From: Deltaproteobacteria bacterium
GTDB taxonomy: Bacteria > Myxococcota_A > Polyangia > Haliangiales > J016
DNA: 36,522 bases
Assembly (NCBI GenBank): GCA_003696105.1
Contig: RFGE01000347.1
Span: 1 to 36,522 of the forward strand
Direction of reading: 5' to 3'
A program made the position numbers and the translations under genes. Below the pieces are notes generated by a model. That model was not told the origin of the DNA. It made no database searches and saw only the letters and a list, made by a program, of their open reading frames with translations. Shown here in pieces: positions 9,317 to 17,980 of this stretch. The stretch's first letter is position 1. Each line of letters opens with the position of its first letter.

Positions 9317-10768
9317 TCATGCCGTCCGCGGCGCCGCGGTGCCGCCGTCGACCGCCGGCAACGTCAGGCAGAATACCGTGCGCTCGTCCGCGGCGTTGCG
9401 CACCTCGATCGTACCGCCCGCCTCCTCGACGATTTCGCGCGCGAACGCCAACCCGAGGCCAGTTCCCTTTTCCTTGGTGGTGAAAAACGGCTCGAACATG
9501 CGCGCCATCACGTCCTCCGGGATTGGCTCGCGCGCGCTGTTCCACACTTCCACCACCACCGCGTCGCCCCGACGCCGAGCGCGCAGGCCGGCGCGCCCGG
9601 AGCTCGCCTGTACCGCGTTGCGCACCAGGTTCATGAGCGCCCGCTTGATCTGGTTGCGGTCGGCCCGACACATGGCGCCGTCGACGTCGACGTCGACCTC
9701 GACGCCCGCGCGCGACGCCTCCGCGCGCACCGCGTCGGCCACTTCGGCGCCCACCGCGGCCAGATCGACCGGCTCCGGCTGCGGTGCCGGCCGCCGTGCG
9801 TACGCGAGAAAGTCGCCGACGACCGCCTCGAGGTGGTCGAGTTCGGTGTCGATCCGATCGACGTGCGCGCGCAACCTTGCGTCGCCGGCCAGCTCGTCGC
9901 GCAGGATGCCGGCGAACAACTTGATCCCGCCGAGCGGGTTGCGCACCTCGTGCGCGATTCCCGACAGCATCATCTGCATCCGCTCGTCGCGCGCGCGCAA
10001 GCCTCGGCGCATGTCCTCCATCGTTCGCGCCAGCAGGCCGATCTCGTCGGACGCCGGCACGTCGATCGCGGTCGCCAGATCGCCGCGGCCGATCCGCTCG
10101 GCCGCCGCCGCCAGCCGGCGCACCGGCCGCGTGATGCGCGTCGCGACCACGACCGATACCAGCAACCCGAGCACCGCGAACGCCGCGCCGTAGCCGATCA
10201 GCGTGCGGCGCAGGTCGGCCAGCCGATCGAAGTAGGTCGCCGGCGCATCGACTCCGACCGCCAGCGCCGCGCCGGCGTCGGCCGCCGCGGCGCGCGCGTA
10301 GCCCGCCTTGTACAGCCGGCCGTCACGCCCCTCGAACAACACGGACGCCACGGGTCCACCGCCCGCGAACACCCGCGCCAGTTCGGCCGCGTCCTCGCGC
10401 AGTTGGTAGTACGTCGCACCGATCGGCACGCCGTCGTCCGTGTCGCACACCGACGTGTGCCGTTGGGTGAATGCGTAGATGCGCGCCACGCCGGTCGCGC
10501 GCCGGACCGCGTCGAGCCGTGCGCGGCATTGCTGAAAGCGCACGTCGTCCTCCATGCCCGGCTCGAGCCGCGCCAGGCTCGGGTCGCGCAACTCGGTGGC
10601 CGCCGCCGCCGCGATCGCCGCGAGGCGGCTGCCGAGTTCCGCGTCGAGGTTGTCCCGCGCCGTCTCGTACGCGACGAACGCGAACACCGCGAACAGCGCC
10701 GCGGCCGGCGCGACGAACGCGAAGAGGAGCTTGACGAGGATCGTCGGCCGCGGCCGCCGTGCGGGCAC
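9317..10768 (-). CDS. Membrane-bound sensor histidine kinase (partner of the NtrC-type regulator)
   Basis: The protein has 483 aa from GTG 10768. Membrane helix 1 (about 10-34), an extracytoplasmic sensor of about 150 residues with Cys81 and Cys108, membrane helix 2 (about 188-210), HAMP (211-262), H-box with phospho-acceptor His273 ([13 protein letters not shown]), N-box ([18 protein letters not shown], 372-389), F-box (MFEPFFTTK) and G2 GTGLGL (435-440). The G1 box is unusual: [11 protein letters not shown] replaces DxGxG. This resembles the NSG-PIP variant seen in some NtrB/AtoS-like kinases but also lacks its Gly. TAGACT lies 6 nt before the GTG, so the kinase-regulator pair probably has its own leaderless promoter. 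The signal sensed is unknown. Confidence 0.93.
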   Translation of the reverse strand: MPARRPRPTILVKLLFAFVAPAAALFAVFAFVAYETARDNLDAELGSRLAAIAAAAATELRDPSLARLEPGMEDDVRFQQCRARLDAVRRATGVARIYAFTQRHTSVCDTDDGVPIGATYYQLREDAAELARVFAGGGPVASVLFEGRDGRLYKAGYARAAAADAGAALAVGVDAPATYFDRLADLRRTLIGYGAAFAVLGLLVSVVVATRITRPVRRLAAAAERIGRGDLATAIDVPASDEIGLLARTMEDMRRGLRARDERMQMMLSGIAHEVRNPLGGIKLFAGILRDELAGDARLRAHVDRIDTELDHLEAVVGDFLAYARRPAPQPEPVDLAAVGAEVADAVRAEASRAGVEVDVDVDGAMCRADRNQIKRALMNLVRNAVQASSGRAGLRARRRGDAVVVEVWNSAREPIPEDVMARMFEPFFTTKEKGTGLGLAFAREIVEEAGGTIEVRNAADERTVFCLTLPAVDGGTAAPRTA

Positions 10769-10780
10769 GCCGTCAGTCTA
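10766..10780 (-). promoter_or_regulatory. Leaderless-type -10 element and GTG start of the histidine kinase gene
   Basis: On the minus strand TAGACT (10780-10775) is followed by 6 nt and GTG (10768-10766). It lies in the 45-bp gap after argC, so the two-component pair may be transcribed independently of the ribosomal-protein operon. Confidence 0.5.
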
Positions 10781-10813
10781 CCCCGCGCTCCGACCGCCGC
10801 CGCGGCCACCGCG

Positions 10814-11863
10814 TCAGGGAAACACCGGCGGGGCGTCGAGGCCGTCGGTCTCGGGCCAGCCGCGGGCGGCGTTGAGGCACTGCACCGCCTGGCCGGATGC
10901 GCCCTTGCCGAGGTTGTCGATCGCGCACATGGCCAGGACGCGGCCGGCGCGCCGGTCGACGCACACGTTGACGTGGGCGCGGTTCGAGCCGCGCACGTGG
11001 GCGGTGTCGGGCACGCGGCCGGCGGGCAAGACGGTGATGAACGGCTCCGCCGCGTAGGCCGCGTCGACGGCGGCGCGATAGTCGGCCTCCGGGCGGTCGC
11101 GCTCGGTCGGCACCGCGTACACGCACGTGAAGATGCCGCGCGACATCGGCACCAGATGCGGGGTGAACACGATCCGCGGCGCGCCACCGGCGATCGCGGC
11201 CAGCTCCTGTTCGATCTCCGGGATATGGCGATGCGCGCCGCCGACCTTGTAGGCGCGGATGCCCTCGCCGGCCTCGGGGAGGTGAGTCGCGAGGCCGGGT
11301 TCGCGGCCGGCGCCGCTGGCGCCGCTCTTGGCGTCGACGATCAGGTCGTCGCCGCGCACGAGCCCCGCGGCGAGCAGCGGAGCGATCGCCAGCAGCGCGC
11401 TGGTCGGGTAGCAGCCCGGCGCGGCGATGAGTGCGGCGCCGCGCAGGCGATCGCGGTACCGCTCGGGCAGACCGTAGACCGCGCCGCCGATCAGCTCGGG
11501 ATGCGGGTGCGGGCCGTACCACTCGGCGTAGGCGGCCGGATCGCGCAGCCGGAAGTCGGCCGACAGATCCACGACCGCCACGCCGCGCTCGCGCAGAGCC
11601 GCCACGATCGGCGCGCTCGCGCCGTGCGGCAGCGCGCACAACGCCACCTCGGCGCGCGCGGCGACCTCCGCCGCGTCGAACGGCTCGACCGTCCGGTCCA
11701 CGACGCCCGCGAGGTGCGGGAAGACGTCGGCGATCCGCTCGCCGGCCGACCGCCGCGCGCACACCGCGGCGACTTCGACGCGCGGGTGGCGCAACAGGAT
11801 GCGCAGCAGTTCGGCGCCGGTGTACCCGGACCCGCCGACGATGGCGACCGGCACCCGCGACAC
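10814..11863 (-). CDS. argC: N-acetyl-gamma-glutamyl-phosphate reductase
   Basis: The protein has 349 aa from GTG 11863, 9 bp after the rpsI stop. The N-terminal Rossmann motif is [22 protein letters not shown]. The catalytic cysteine signature is [12 protein letters not shown], and the substrate-binding block is [29 protein letters not shown] late [12 protein letters not shown] and [15 protein letters not shown] complete the type 1 ArgC pattern at normal length. It catalyses NADPH-dependent reduction of N-acetylglutamyl phosphate to the semialdehyde, the third step of arginine synthesis, in the cytoplasm. The order rplM-rpsI-argC suggests cotranscription from the promoter at 12870-12898. No other arg gene is in the window. 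Confidence 0.97.
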   Translation of the reverse strand: MSRVPVAIVGGSGYTGAELLRILLRHPRVEVAAVCARRSAGERIADVFPHLAGVVDRTVEPFDAAEVAARAEVALCALPHGASAPIVAALRERGVAVVDLSADFRLRDPAAYAEWYGPHPHPELIGGAVYGLPERYRDRLRGAALIAAPGCYPTSALLAIAPLLAAGLVRGDDLIVDAKSGASGAGREPGLATHLPEAGEGIRAYKVGGAHRHIPEIEQELAAIAGGAPRIVFTPHLVPMSRGIFTCVYAVPTERDRPEADYRAAVDAAYAAEPFITVLPAGRVPDTAHVRGSNRAHVNVCVDRRAGRVLAMCAIDNLGKGASGQAVQCLNAARGWPETDGLDAPPVFP

Positions 11864-11872
11864 GGCCGACCG

Positions 11873-12268
11873 TTAGCGCTTCGAGAACTGGAAGCGCGCG
11901 CGCGCGCCCTTCATGCCGTACTTCTTGCGCTCCTTCTTGCGCGGGTCGCGCGTGACGAAACCGGCCTGCTTCAGCGGCGGGCGGTACGCCGGGTCGACCG
12001 CGCACAGCGCGCGGGTGATGCCGTGGCGCAGCGCGCCGGCCTGCGCGGCCGGCCCACCGCCGCGCACGGTCGCGTACACGTCGAACTTGCCGAGGGTGTC
12101 GGTGAGTTCGAACGCCTGGCGGATGACCATGCGCGCGGTCGCGCGGTCGAAGTAATCCTCGTCGCTGCGGCCGTTGATCTCAAAGTTGCCGCTGCCCGGG
12201 CTCAACCAGACCCGCGCCACCGCCGTCTTGCGGCGCCCGGTTGCGTACGTCCTGTTGTCAGTCGCCAT
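11873..12268 (-). CDS. rpsI: 30S ribosomal protein S9
   Basis: The protein has 131 aa from ATG 12268 ([20 protein letters not shown]). A longer frame runs into rplM and is rejected because S9 proteins are about 130 aa and the family begins here. Diagnostic motifs are [31 protein letters not shown] and the basic C-terminus [17 protein letters not shown]. In S9 this tail reaches the P site and contacts tRNA. GAGG sits 8 nt before the start. It lies 26 bp after rplM, the universal L13-S9 pairing. Confidence 0.98.
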   Translation of the reverse strand: MATDNRTYATGRRKTAVARVWLSPGSGNFEINGRSDEDYFDRATARMVIRQAFELTDTLGKFDVYATVRGGGPAAQAGALRHGITRALCAVDPAYRPPLKQAGFVTRDPRKKERKKYGMKGARARFQFSKR

Positions 12269-12294
12269 GTCGATCGCCTCGTGTGCCTGTCCGC

Positions 12295-12741
12295 CTACAG
12301 CGCGAGCGGCTGCGGCTTCTGCGCCTGATGGTGGTGCTCGGTGCCCGCGTAGATTTTCAGCTTCTTGAGCATCTTGCGGCCGAGCCGGTTCTTCGGAAGC
12401 ATGCCCCACACCGCCTCGCGCACGATGCGGTCGGGGTGCGTGTCGCGCATGCGCGCCGCGCTGGTCGTCTTGAGTCCGCCCGGGTACAGCGAGTGGCGGT
12501 AGTAGTTCTTCGCCGACCACTTGTTACCGGTGAGCTTGACCTTGTCGGCGTTGAGGACGATGACGAAGTCGCCGCAGTCGACGTGAGGCGTGTAGGTGGG
12601 CTTGTGCTTGCCGCGGAGCACGCTGGCGATCTTCGAGGCGGCGCGGCCGAGCACCTGGCCCTCGAGGTCCACCACGTACCAGCCGCGTTGGGCGTCGGCG
12701 GCTTCCTTGGTGAGTTGGCTTGTCTTCTGCGGCTTGTGCAT
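12295..12741 (-). CDS. rplM: 50S ribosomal protein L13
   Basis: The protein has 148 aa from ATG 12741 ([32 protein letters not shown]). AGGA lies 9 nt upstream of this ATG; an alternative ATG at 12759 adds six residues and overlaps that ribosome site. Family motifs include [17 protein letters not shown], the nucleotide/rRNA-binding central part [30 protein letters not shown] and [21 protein letters not shown]13 is an early 23S rRNA assembly protein. It heads the rplM-rpsI-argC unit, with a good vegetative promoter and a leader of about 120 nt with hairpins. Confidence 0.97.
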   Translation of the reverse strand: MHKPQKTSQLTKEAADAQRGWYVVDLEGQVLGRAASKIASVLRGKHKPTYTPHVDCGDFVIVLNADKVKLTGNKWSAKNYYRHSLYPGGLKTTSAARMRDTHPDRIVREAVWGMLPKNRLGRKMLKKLKIYAGTEHHHQAQKPQPLAL

Positions 12742-12819
12742 GGGGATGCGTCCTACCATGAGTTGCGCCCGACCGGGGCGAAAACACCTGTGCGTCCGGC
12801 CGGTTGCGAGCGTTGGCAC

Positions 12820-12855
12820 GGGGCCGAAGCCCCTGGTTTCACGCGGGATTCCCGC
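12820..12855 (-). promoter_or_regulatory. Structured 5' leader hairpins of rplM
   Basis: The leader RNA contains two hairpins: GCGGG/CCCGC (12843-12855) and GGGGC-UUCG-GCCCC (12820-12833, a stable UUCG tetraloop in the rplM sense). Ribosomal-protein leaders often bind their own product, but whether these hairpins do is not shown. No similarity to a known L13 leader family could be tested. Confidence 0.4.
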
Positions 12856-12869
12856 TGTAAAGCCGGGAT

Positions 12870-12898
12870 CTTCTACAGGAACGCCCCGAGCGTGTCAA
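12870..12898 (-). promoter_or_regulatory. Sigma-70-type promoter of rplM-rpsI-argC
   Basis: On the minus strand a perfect -35 TTGACA (12898-12893), a 17-bp spacer and -10 TAGAAG (12875-12870) point at rplM. The predicted start is near 12863. The intergenic stretch 12742-13050 otherwise holds only the leader hairpins and a weak GC-rich dyad near 12920. Confidence 0.7.
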
Positions 12899-13050
12899 CC
12901 CCGCACGCGGGATCGCCCCCGGCGGGTCGTCCGCCCGCGCGCGCAGGCGCGGCGCGGCGGAGGCGCTGGGTCGGCCCGAGGCGGTGAGGAGCACCGGAGG
13001 CTGAGGGTGCAGGGACCGCGCACGTGGTGTGCCGCATTCGGGGACGGCCC

Positions 13051-15990
13051 CTACAGCCCGATGTACCCGCCGAACCCGGTCGGCGGCGAAGACTGCATCT
13101 CCTGCTGAATCTCGGTCGTCGTGCCCGTGTCCTCGTCGGTGAGCTCCGCGGTCAACGTCTGCGTGCCCTCCTGCTCGAACGTGTACTCGATCGACTCGCC
13201 GGTGCCGAGCCAGTTGCCCATGTCGTCGTACCAGTCGACCTGCTCGGCCTCGGCGGCGCCATCCCCGGTGACGAACAGCAGGATCGTGTCCCCGGTCGAC
13301 GGCTCGTCGGCCCCGACCGGCGAGGACGATAGCCCGCCGCCGGGCGACTCGAGCGTCTGCTGGCCGCCGATGTGCCCGTCCACCATCGGGTTGGTCTGAA
13401 GACAGGTCACGTAGACGGTGTCCGAGGCCGACGGACTGCCGCTGGCCGTGTTGAACGCGATCGCCTTGACCTGGCGCGTGCCCGGCTCGGCGCAGGCGTA
13501 CGCGAACGCCGCGGTCGTCGCGGTGCCGTCGAACGGTTCATCCGTCTCCAACAGCACGCCGTCGACGTACCAGTTGAGCTGGTAGGTCGGCTGGTTGGCC
13601 GCGAATGCCTGGCACCGCGCGGTGACCGGCTCGCCGGAACCATACTCGGTCGCCCAGTGGGTCACCGCGGCGTCGAAGGCCCAATTCGAGCCGACGAGCG
13701 ACGGCGTCACGGCGAAGCCCCAGCACGGCGTCACGATCGTCGATCCCTGGACGTCCTGGACGTCCATGTCGAACTGGAACTGCCCCTGCGCGCCGGCGTC
13801 GTCCGTCACCGTGACCGTGATGGTCCGCATGCCGGGAGTGTCGAACTGGAACGCGACCGGATCGTTGACGACGTCCCGCGTGGTGCCGATCGCTCCGTCC
13901 ACGTCCGATTCGACGTGGACGCGGCAACAGTTGATCCCCTGCTCGGGGTCGTACGTGCGCACGCGGAACGTACCCGGCGCCCCGGCGTACACCGCGATGC
14001 CGCCGGGCGACGACGCGTTCATGTTCGCCACGAACACGTTCTGGATCATCGGCTCCGCGTTGGGCGCGGTCGCGAGCGTCCACTGCGTGTCGAACAGGTC
14101 GATGTCCCAGCTCTGGTTCCACACGATCAGATCGAGTTCGACGAACGCGCGGCCGTCGACCCCCGCGTACAGCTCCCACAGCGGGTCGCGCGGGCTCTCG
14201 GCGTCGAGCGCGACGTAGGCGCCGACGTCCAGCCCGACCCCGGTGACGCCGTACAGCAGCAGGCTGCCGCGCACGCCGAGGCGGCCTTCTGCGTGCAGCG
14301 TGCCGCTGACCGTCACCGGGTCAGAGTCGAAGGACTGCGTCACGTCGTTGATGGGCGAGAACGCGCCGTTGTCGAACTTGACGCCGACGTCGAACGAGTA
14401 GCTCTGGTCGACGTGGTATTGGAACGAACCCGACGCATCCGCCTCGACCGTGAGTTGGACCGCCACCTTCGGCGTGAGGACGATGACGCCGATCGGAATC
14501 GCCGCGAACTTCGCGCTGAACAAGGTGTAGGTGCGGCTTCCTTCCCAGTTGACGTCGCCGGAGATCGACAGATCGGCCGACTCGTCGAACGAGAACTTGG
14601 CTCGGAAGAACGGATCGCTGCACAGGGTGCCGCGGCACGCGAAGCGGACCGACAACCCGGCGCCCAGGTCGAGCGTGCCGTCGACCACGAGTTGGTCGTC
14701 GACCGTGCCGACCTTGTCTCCGTCCGCGTCGTGCACGATCTTGTGGATCTGGATCTGCGGAATCGGCAGCAGGTCGAGCCTGACCGGCCACGTCGCGCGC
14801 GCCTGCGTGATCGTCACGCCGTCGGTGAGCGGCTCGAGCGCGACGACGTCGGCCGCGGTCAAGGTGCGGTCGAAGGTGAACTCGCCGTCTTCGACCAGCT
14901 CGCCGAGCGCCGCCGGCCGCGTGGCGACGACGGTGTTGTCTCCCTCGGAACGCACGTCGGTCACGACGCGCAGAAACCCGTTGGCGAGCCGCCGGAACGG
15001 CTTGGCGACCAGCACGTCGCCCGGCGCGATCTCGTCGAGGATCGGCGCGCCCGGCTCGAACACGAGTTCGCCGTGGCGCACGTCGGCGATGCGCGCCAGG
15101 TCGTACGGGTACAGCTTGTGGACGCGGTCGCGATAGCGGCCGGCGAACCCCGGGTTGATCTCGCGATCCGACAACACCGCGGGCAGCCCGAGCACGTAGA
15201 TCGGCAGCGGACCGGCCTCCTGCGACCAGTGCACGAGCCCGCGGCCGAGGTACAGCGTGCCGATGTGCGTGTCGATGCTGCGCCCCTCGACGTCGGTCGG
15301 CGCGGTGCCCGCGGCGAGCCCGCCCGCGCACGGGTTGCCGCGGATGCGGCTTGCCATCATGATCGCCGGCACATCGGCGCCGGTGCGGGCACGGGTGAGG
15401 TTGACCGCTCCGTAGTAGGCGTTGGGCCGGCAGGCGACGAGAAACGTCCCCCTCGCGCCGTCGATGTCGAACGCGACCGGATCCGGCAGGGTCGGCAGCG
15501 TTGCGTCGGGGGCGACCGCGAGGAACGCCCAGCTCAGCGCGCCGACGAAGCTGCCGTCGGCGTCCGTCTCGGGCGCCATCGCCAGGCCCCGCAAGACGGT
15601 CTGGCCGCCCCAGTCGAGCACCTGCGCCCGGAGGATCATCGGGCCGGAGAAGTCCACCGAGCCAACGGTGCGGTCGGCGCTCAGCAGGACGCCGCGAAAC
15701 GGCGCGCCCGACTTCGTGTGCCCCTCGAACTCGAGCACGATCGGCCGCGGCGTGTTCGCCGGCGCCGGCAGCGCCTCGGGCGGCTCGTCGATCGACGACA
15801 GCACCGTGAGCGTCACCTCGGCGTCGATGTTGCCGTCTTCGTCGGCCCCGCCGGCCAGCTCGTCGACGCCGTTCGGCGGCGGCTCGGTGCCCTCCTGCGA
15901 GCCGGAGCACGCGGCGCCGAGCCCGAGCGCCGCGGCGACCGCGAGACTCCCCGTTCGCCATCCCAAGAGCGCGCGCTTCGATCGATTCAT
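13051..15990 (-). CDS. Giant lipoprotein with PKD/Ig-like C-terminal repeats
   Basis: The protein has 979 aa from ATG 15990 (MNRSKRALLGWRTG). A longer frame upstream overlaps the divergent gene and lacks a signal peptide. The lipoprotein signal ends LGLGAAC (Cys28), followed by a Pro/Glu-rich spacer. The central 500 residues are beta-rich without a family I recognise. From about residue 650 there are three PKD/Ig-like segments, for example GTFRVRTYDPEQGINCCRVHVES ... MRTITVTVTDDAGAQ, WYVDGVLLETDEP ... TRQVKAIAFNTASG and VDWYDDMGNWLG ... TQTLTAELTDEDTG. Such domains mediate adhesion or polysaccharide contact at the surface. It is a single-gene unit with GGGGGA just before the ATG, divergent from a small lipoprotein gene. 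Confidence 0.82.
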   Translation of the reverse strand: MNRSKRALLGWRTGSLAVAAALGLGAACSGSQEGTEPPPNGVDELAGGADEDGNIDAEVTLTVLSSIDEPPEALPAPANTPRPIVLEFEGHTKSGAPFRGVLLSADRTVGSVDFSGPMILRAQVLDWGGQTVLRGLAMAPETDADGSFVGALSWAFLAVAPDATLPTLPDPVAFDIDGARGTFLVACRPNAYYGAVNLTRARTGADVPAIMMASRIRGNPCAGGLAAGTAPTDVEGRSIDTHIGTLYLGRGLVHWSQEAGPLPIYVLGLPAVLSDREINPGFAGRYRDRVHKLYPYDLARIADVRHGELVFEPGAPILDEIAPGDVLVAKPFRRLANGFLRVVTDVRSEGDNTVVATRPAALGELVEDGEFTFDRTLTAADVVALEPLTDGVTITQARATWPVRLDLLPIPQIQIHKIVHDADGDKVGTVDDQLVVDGTLDLGAGLSVRFACRGTLCSDPFFRAKFSFDESADLSISGDVNWEGSRTYTLFSAKFAAIPIGVIVLTPKVAVQLTVEADASGSFQYHVDQSYSFDVGVKFDNGAFSPINDVTQSFDSDPVTVSGTLHAEGRLGVRGSLLLYGVTGVGLDVGAYVALDAESPRDPLWELYAGVDGRAFVELDLIVWNQSWDIDLFDTQWTLATAPNAEPMIQNVFVANMNASSPGGIAVYAGAPGTFRVRTYDPEQGINCCRVHVESDVDGAIGTTRDVVNDPVAFQFDTPGMRTITVTVTDDAGAQGQFQFDMDVQDVQGSTIVTPCWGFAVTPSLVGSNWAFDAAVTHWATEYGSGEPVTARCQAFAANQPTYQLNWYVDGVLLETDEPFDGTATTAAFAYACAEPGTRQVKAIAFNTASGSPSASDTVYVTCLQTNPMVDGHIGGQQTLESPGGGLSSSPVGADEPSTGDTILLFVTGDGAAEAEQVDWYDDMGNWLGTGESIEYTFEQEGTQTLTAELTDEDTGTTTEIQQEMQSSPPTGFGGYIGL

Positions 15991-16103
15991 GGTCCCCCGT
16001 ACGATGTGGAACGTTGGCGTGAATGACCAGAATAGGGCGGCCATCCGGGCCGGGTCAACCGCCGATTCGGCGGCCGGCACGCCCGCCGGCCGGCGCGGTC
16101 GAC

Positions 16104-16120
16104 TATGCTCGGCGGGTATG
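16104..16120 (+). promoter_or_regulatory. -10 element close to the ATG of the small lipoprotein gene
   Basis: TATGCT (16104-16109) lies 8 nt before ATG 16118. There is no ribosome-binding sequence between them, suggesting a leaderless or nearly leaderless mRNA. Confidence 0.45.
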
Positions 16121-16693
16121 CGACACGCCGCGAACCCGACCGCGCCCGGCCGCATCCGGGGGTCGCGCGCGCCGCGGGCCGCGGCCGCGCTCGCCGCGGT
16201 GGCGGCCGCGTGCTCGGGCGGCGGCACGCCGGACGCCGACCGGCCGGACGCGATGGAAGTGGCCGGTCTGGTGGAGATCGGCACCGGAACGACCGCGTGG
16301 CAGCCGCTGGCCGACGGCGCCGAGCTGCCGATCGAGGCGGGCCCGCAGGGCGGCCACCACTTCATCGTGCACGCGCGCGCGCGCGACATCCTGCCCGGCG
16401 ACCCGAGCCAGCCGGGGCTGGCCGACAACCCGCTCACCCGGTTCGAGGCGTGGACCACCGGCGATGCGCCGCGCCAGGTCGACATGGGCGTGAGCGAGTA
16501 CCAGGTCGGCTACGAGGACGGCGGCGACGGCTACCTGTACCTCACCAGCGGGCGGCTGCTGTTCCTCACCGAGAGCGAGGTCGAGGGGCTGTACGGCCAG
16601 CCGGTGCGCCTCACGGTGCACGTGCGCGACGCCGCCGGCACGGCGTCGCGCGACGCGGCGGTGGTGACCGCCGTCCGGCCGCCGGCGCCGTAA
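16118..16693 (+). CDS. Small lipoprotein of unknown function
   Basis: The protein has 191 aa from ATG 16118 (MRHAANPTAPGRIRG). After a basic N-terminus, a hydrophobic Ala-rich stretch ends AAVAAAC (Cys32, lipobox), followed by SGGGTPDADRPDAME. The mature domain (VAGLVEIGTGTTAWQPLADGAELPIEAGPQGG onward) is beta-rich and ends in an Ig-like VRLTVHVRDAAGTASRD. No named family is recognised. Its TAA stop codon is formed by the first three bases of the MITE-like element at 16691, so the gene's original 3' end may have been altered by that insertion. It is divergent from the 979-aa lipoprotein gene. Confidence 0.75.
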   Translation: MRHAANPTAPGRIRGSRAPRAAAALAAVAAACSGGGTPDADRPDAMEVAGLVEIGTGTTAWQPLADGAELPIEAGPQGGHHFIVHARARDILPGDPSQPGLADNPLTRFEAWTTGDAPRQVDMGVSEYQVGYEDGGDGYLYLTSGRLLFLTESEVEGLYGQPVRLTVHVRDAAGTASRDAAVVTAVRPPAP

Positions 16694-16853
16694 ATGAGGA
16701 ATCACGCATCGCGTACGGTCCTCGCGGCGCCCTCACGCCGACGGCGGCGTTGGAGCTCGTCGAAAGGGGGTCCACCCTTCCTTCGTCGCTCCGCCTTTCC
16801 GTCGACGCGATGTGGCTCGCGACCTTCCTGCGTGACACGTGATTCCTCATTTA
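16691..16853. mobile_element. 163-bp MITE-like element with perfect 16-bp terminal inverted repeats
   Basis: TAAATGAGGAATCACG (16691-16706) is repeated exactly inverted at 16838-16853. A second inner pair, CATCGCGT (16707-16714) and ACGCGATG (16805-16812), and a central imperfect hairpin (about 16751-16791) give nested secondary structure. Both ends are TA, consistent with a TA target duplication of the IS630/Tc1 type. No transposase is encoded; the short frames inside are by-products of the repeats. It could alternatively be a large REP-like dispersed repeat. Confidence 0.65.
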
Positions 16854-16886
16854 GGCGGCTGCAGCGCATAGCCGCTGGCTGCGGTC

Positions 16887-16908
16887 GCGATCTGCGGGCG
16901 ATCTGCGG
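16887..16908 (+). repeat. 11-bp perfect tandem duplication
   Basis: GCGATCTGCGG occurs twice head-to-tail (16887-16897, 16898-16908) in the gap 16854-17053 between the MITE-like element and the REC/GGDEF gene. The rest of that gap shows only a TATCGT hexamer (17034-17039), 14 nt before the start codon, as a possible -10. Confidence 0.6.
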
Positions 16909-17053
16909 CGTACGTCCTCGCGCGCACCGGTACCGTAGGTGTAGTTGCGCCCTCGTGCGCTGCGGGCGTGCGCCGAACCTCGCCTCTCGCAACCTCGCTG
17001 GCGCGCCGACACGCAACCGCCTCCGAGCCGGTGTATCGTGACGGCACCGCGCC

Positions 17054-17962
17054 GTGACCGAGCCACCCGCCATCGCGCCGTCCGACTGCACGGTACTGGT
17101 CGCCGACGATCAGGCCCGCGCGCGCGCGCAGGTCGCCGCGCTGTTGGCCGAGCGCGGCTACCGCGTGTTGCTGGCACACGACGGCGCGCAGGCGGTGCAG
17201 ATGGCCAAGCGCGAGGCGCCGGACGTCGCGATCGTCGACGTGGTGATGCCCCACACCGACGGCCTCGACGTGGTGCGCCGCCTGCGCGCCGACGACCGCG
17301 TGCCGTACATCCCCGTGCTGCTGCTGTCGTCGTCGGACGCGCCGCCCGACCGCGTCGCCGGACTGCGCGCCGGCGCGGACGACTTCCTCGGCAAGCCGTA
17401 TCACGACGAGGAACTGGTCGCGCGGGTCGAGGCGCTGGCCCGCGTCGGCCGGCTGGTGCGAGCGGCCCGCCGACCGCCCGGCGGCGGCGACCGCGATCCG
17501 GTCACGGGCCTGCGGACCGCCGCCTACCTGACCGAGCGCGTCCGAGCCGAGTTCGAGCGCGCCGGCCGCCACGCCGAGCCGCTGTCGCTGATGCTGCTGG
17601 ACATCGACGCCGGCGGCGCGGGCGCCGCCGCGGACCGCGCGCTCGCCGCCGCCGCCGACGCGCTGCGCGGCGAGGCGCGCGCGATGGACGTGGTGGCGCG
17701 CGCCGACGGCGCCGCGTTCGCGGTGGTGCTGCCGAACACCCACTTCGCCGGCGCGCTGGCCACCGCCGAGCGGCTGTGGCGCACGCTCGCCGCCGCGGGC
17801 TGGCCTCCGTGGATCGGCGCCGCGTGCTACCCGGGCGCCGCGACCCGCACCGCCCAGCAGCTGGTGTCCGCCGCGCGGTCCGCGCTCGCCCGCGCGCGCG
17901 CCGACGGCCCGGCGAGGGTGTGCCTGGTCCAGCACGAGGCGTACATCTTCCAGCCCGAGTGA
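17054..17962 (+). CDS. Response regulator with degenerate GGDEF output domain
   Basis: The protein has 302 aa from GTG 17054. Receiver 12-130: D18/D19, phospho-acceptor D62 (VAIVDVVMPHTDG), S92-S94 and K114. GGDEF-like domain about 145-290, starting DPVTGLRTAAYL and containing LMLLDID (metal-site Asp). The signature motif is DGAAF (218-222) instead of GGDEF, and the usual FK, N and GH..GD substrate residues are absent, so cyclase activity is unlikely. The allosteric I-site RxxD (R209-D212) is retained exactly five residues before the motif. This suggests a c-di-GMP-binding effector rather than a synthase. It lies 15 bp before nadK; shared transcription is possible, though nadK has its own -10-like element. 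Confidence 0.88.
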   Translation: MTEPPAIAPSDCTVLVADDQARARAQVAALLAERGYRVLLAHDGAQAVQMAKREAPDVAIVDVVMPHTDGLDVVRRLRADDRVPYIPVLLLSSSDAPPDRVAGLRAGADDFLGKPYHDEELVARVEALARVGRLVRAARRPPGGGDRDPVTGLRTAAYLTERVRAEFERAGRHAEPLSLMLLDIDAGGAGAAADRALAAAADALRGEARAMDVVARADGAAFAVVLPNTHFAGALATAERLWRTLAAAGWPPWIGAACYPGAATRTAQQLVSAARSALARARADGPARVCLVQHEAYIFQPE

Positions 17963-17964
17963 AG

Positions 17965-17980
17965 TACGCTGCGCCGCATG
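17965..17980 (+). promoter_or_regulatory. -10 element close to the nadK ATG
   Basis: TACGCT (17965-17970) sits 7 nt before ATG 17978, in the 15-bp gap after the upstream stop codon. There is no Shine-Dalgarno sequence, so a near-leaderless nadK transcript is plausible in addition to read-through. Confidence 0.4.

Noticed and set aside
12905-12930. GC-rich dyad as terminator for the giant lipoprotein gene
   Set aside because: Stem of only 5 bp with no T run on either strand.
13372-16026. An 884-codon plus-strand open frame opposite the giant lipoprotein gene
   Set aside because: The minus strand has a signal peptide, lipobox and PKD-like motifs; the opposite frame is low-complexity Arg/Asp/Val.
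16611-17041. Short frames inside and around the 163-bp element (both beginning MRNH)
   Set aside because: The identical beginnings arise from the terminal inverted repeats; no coding features.
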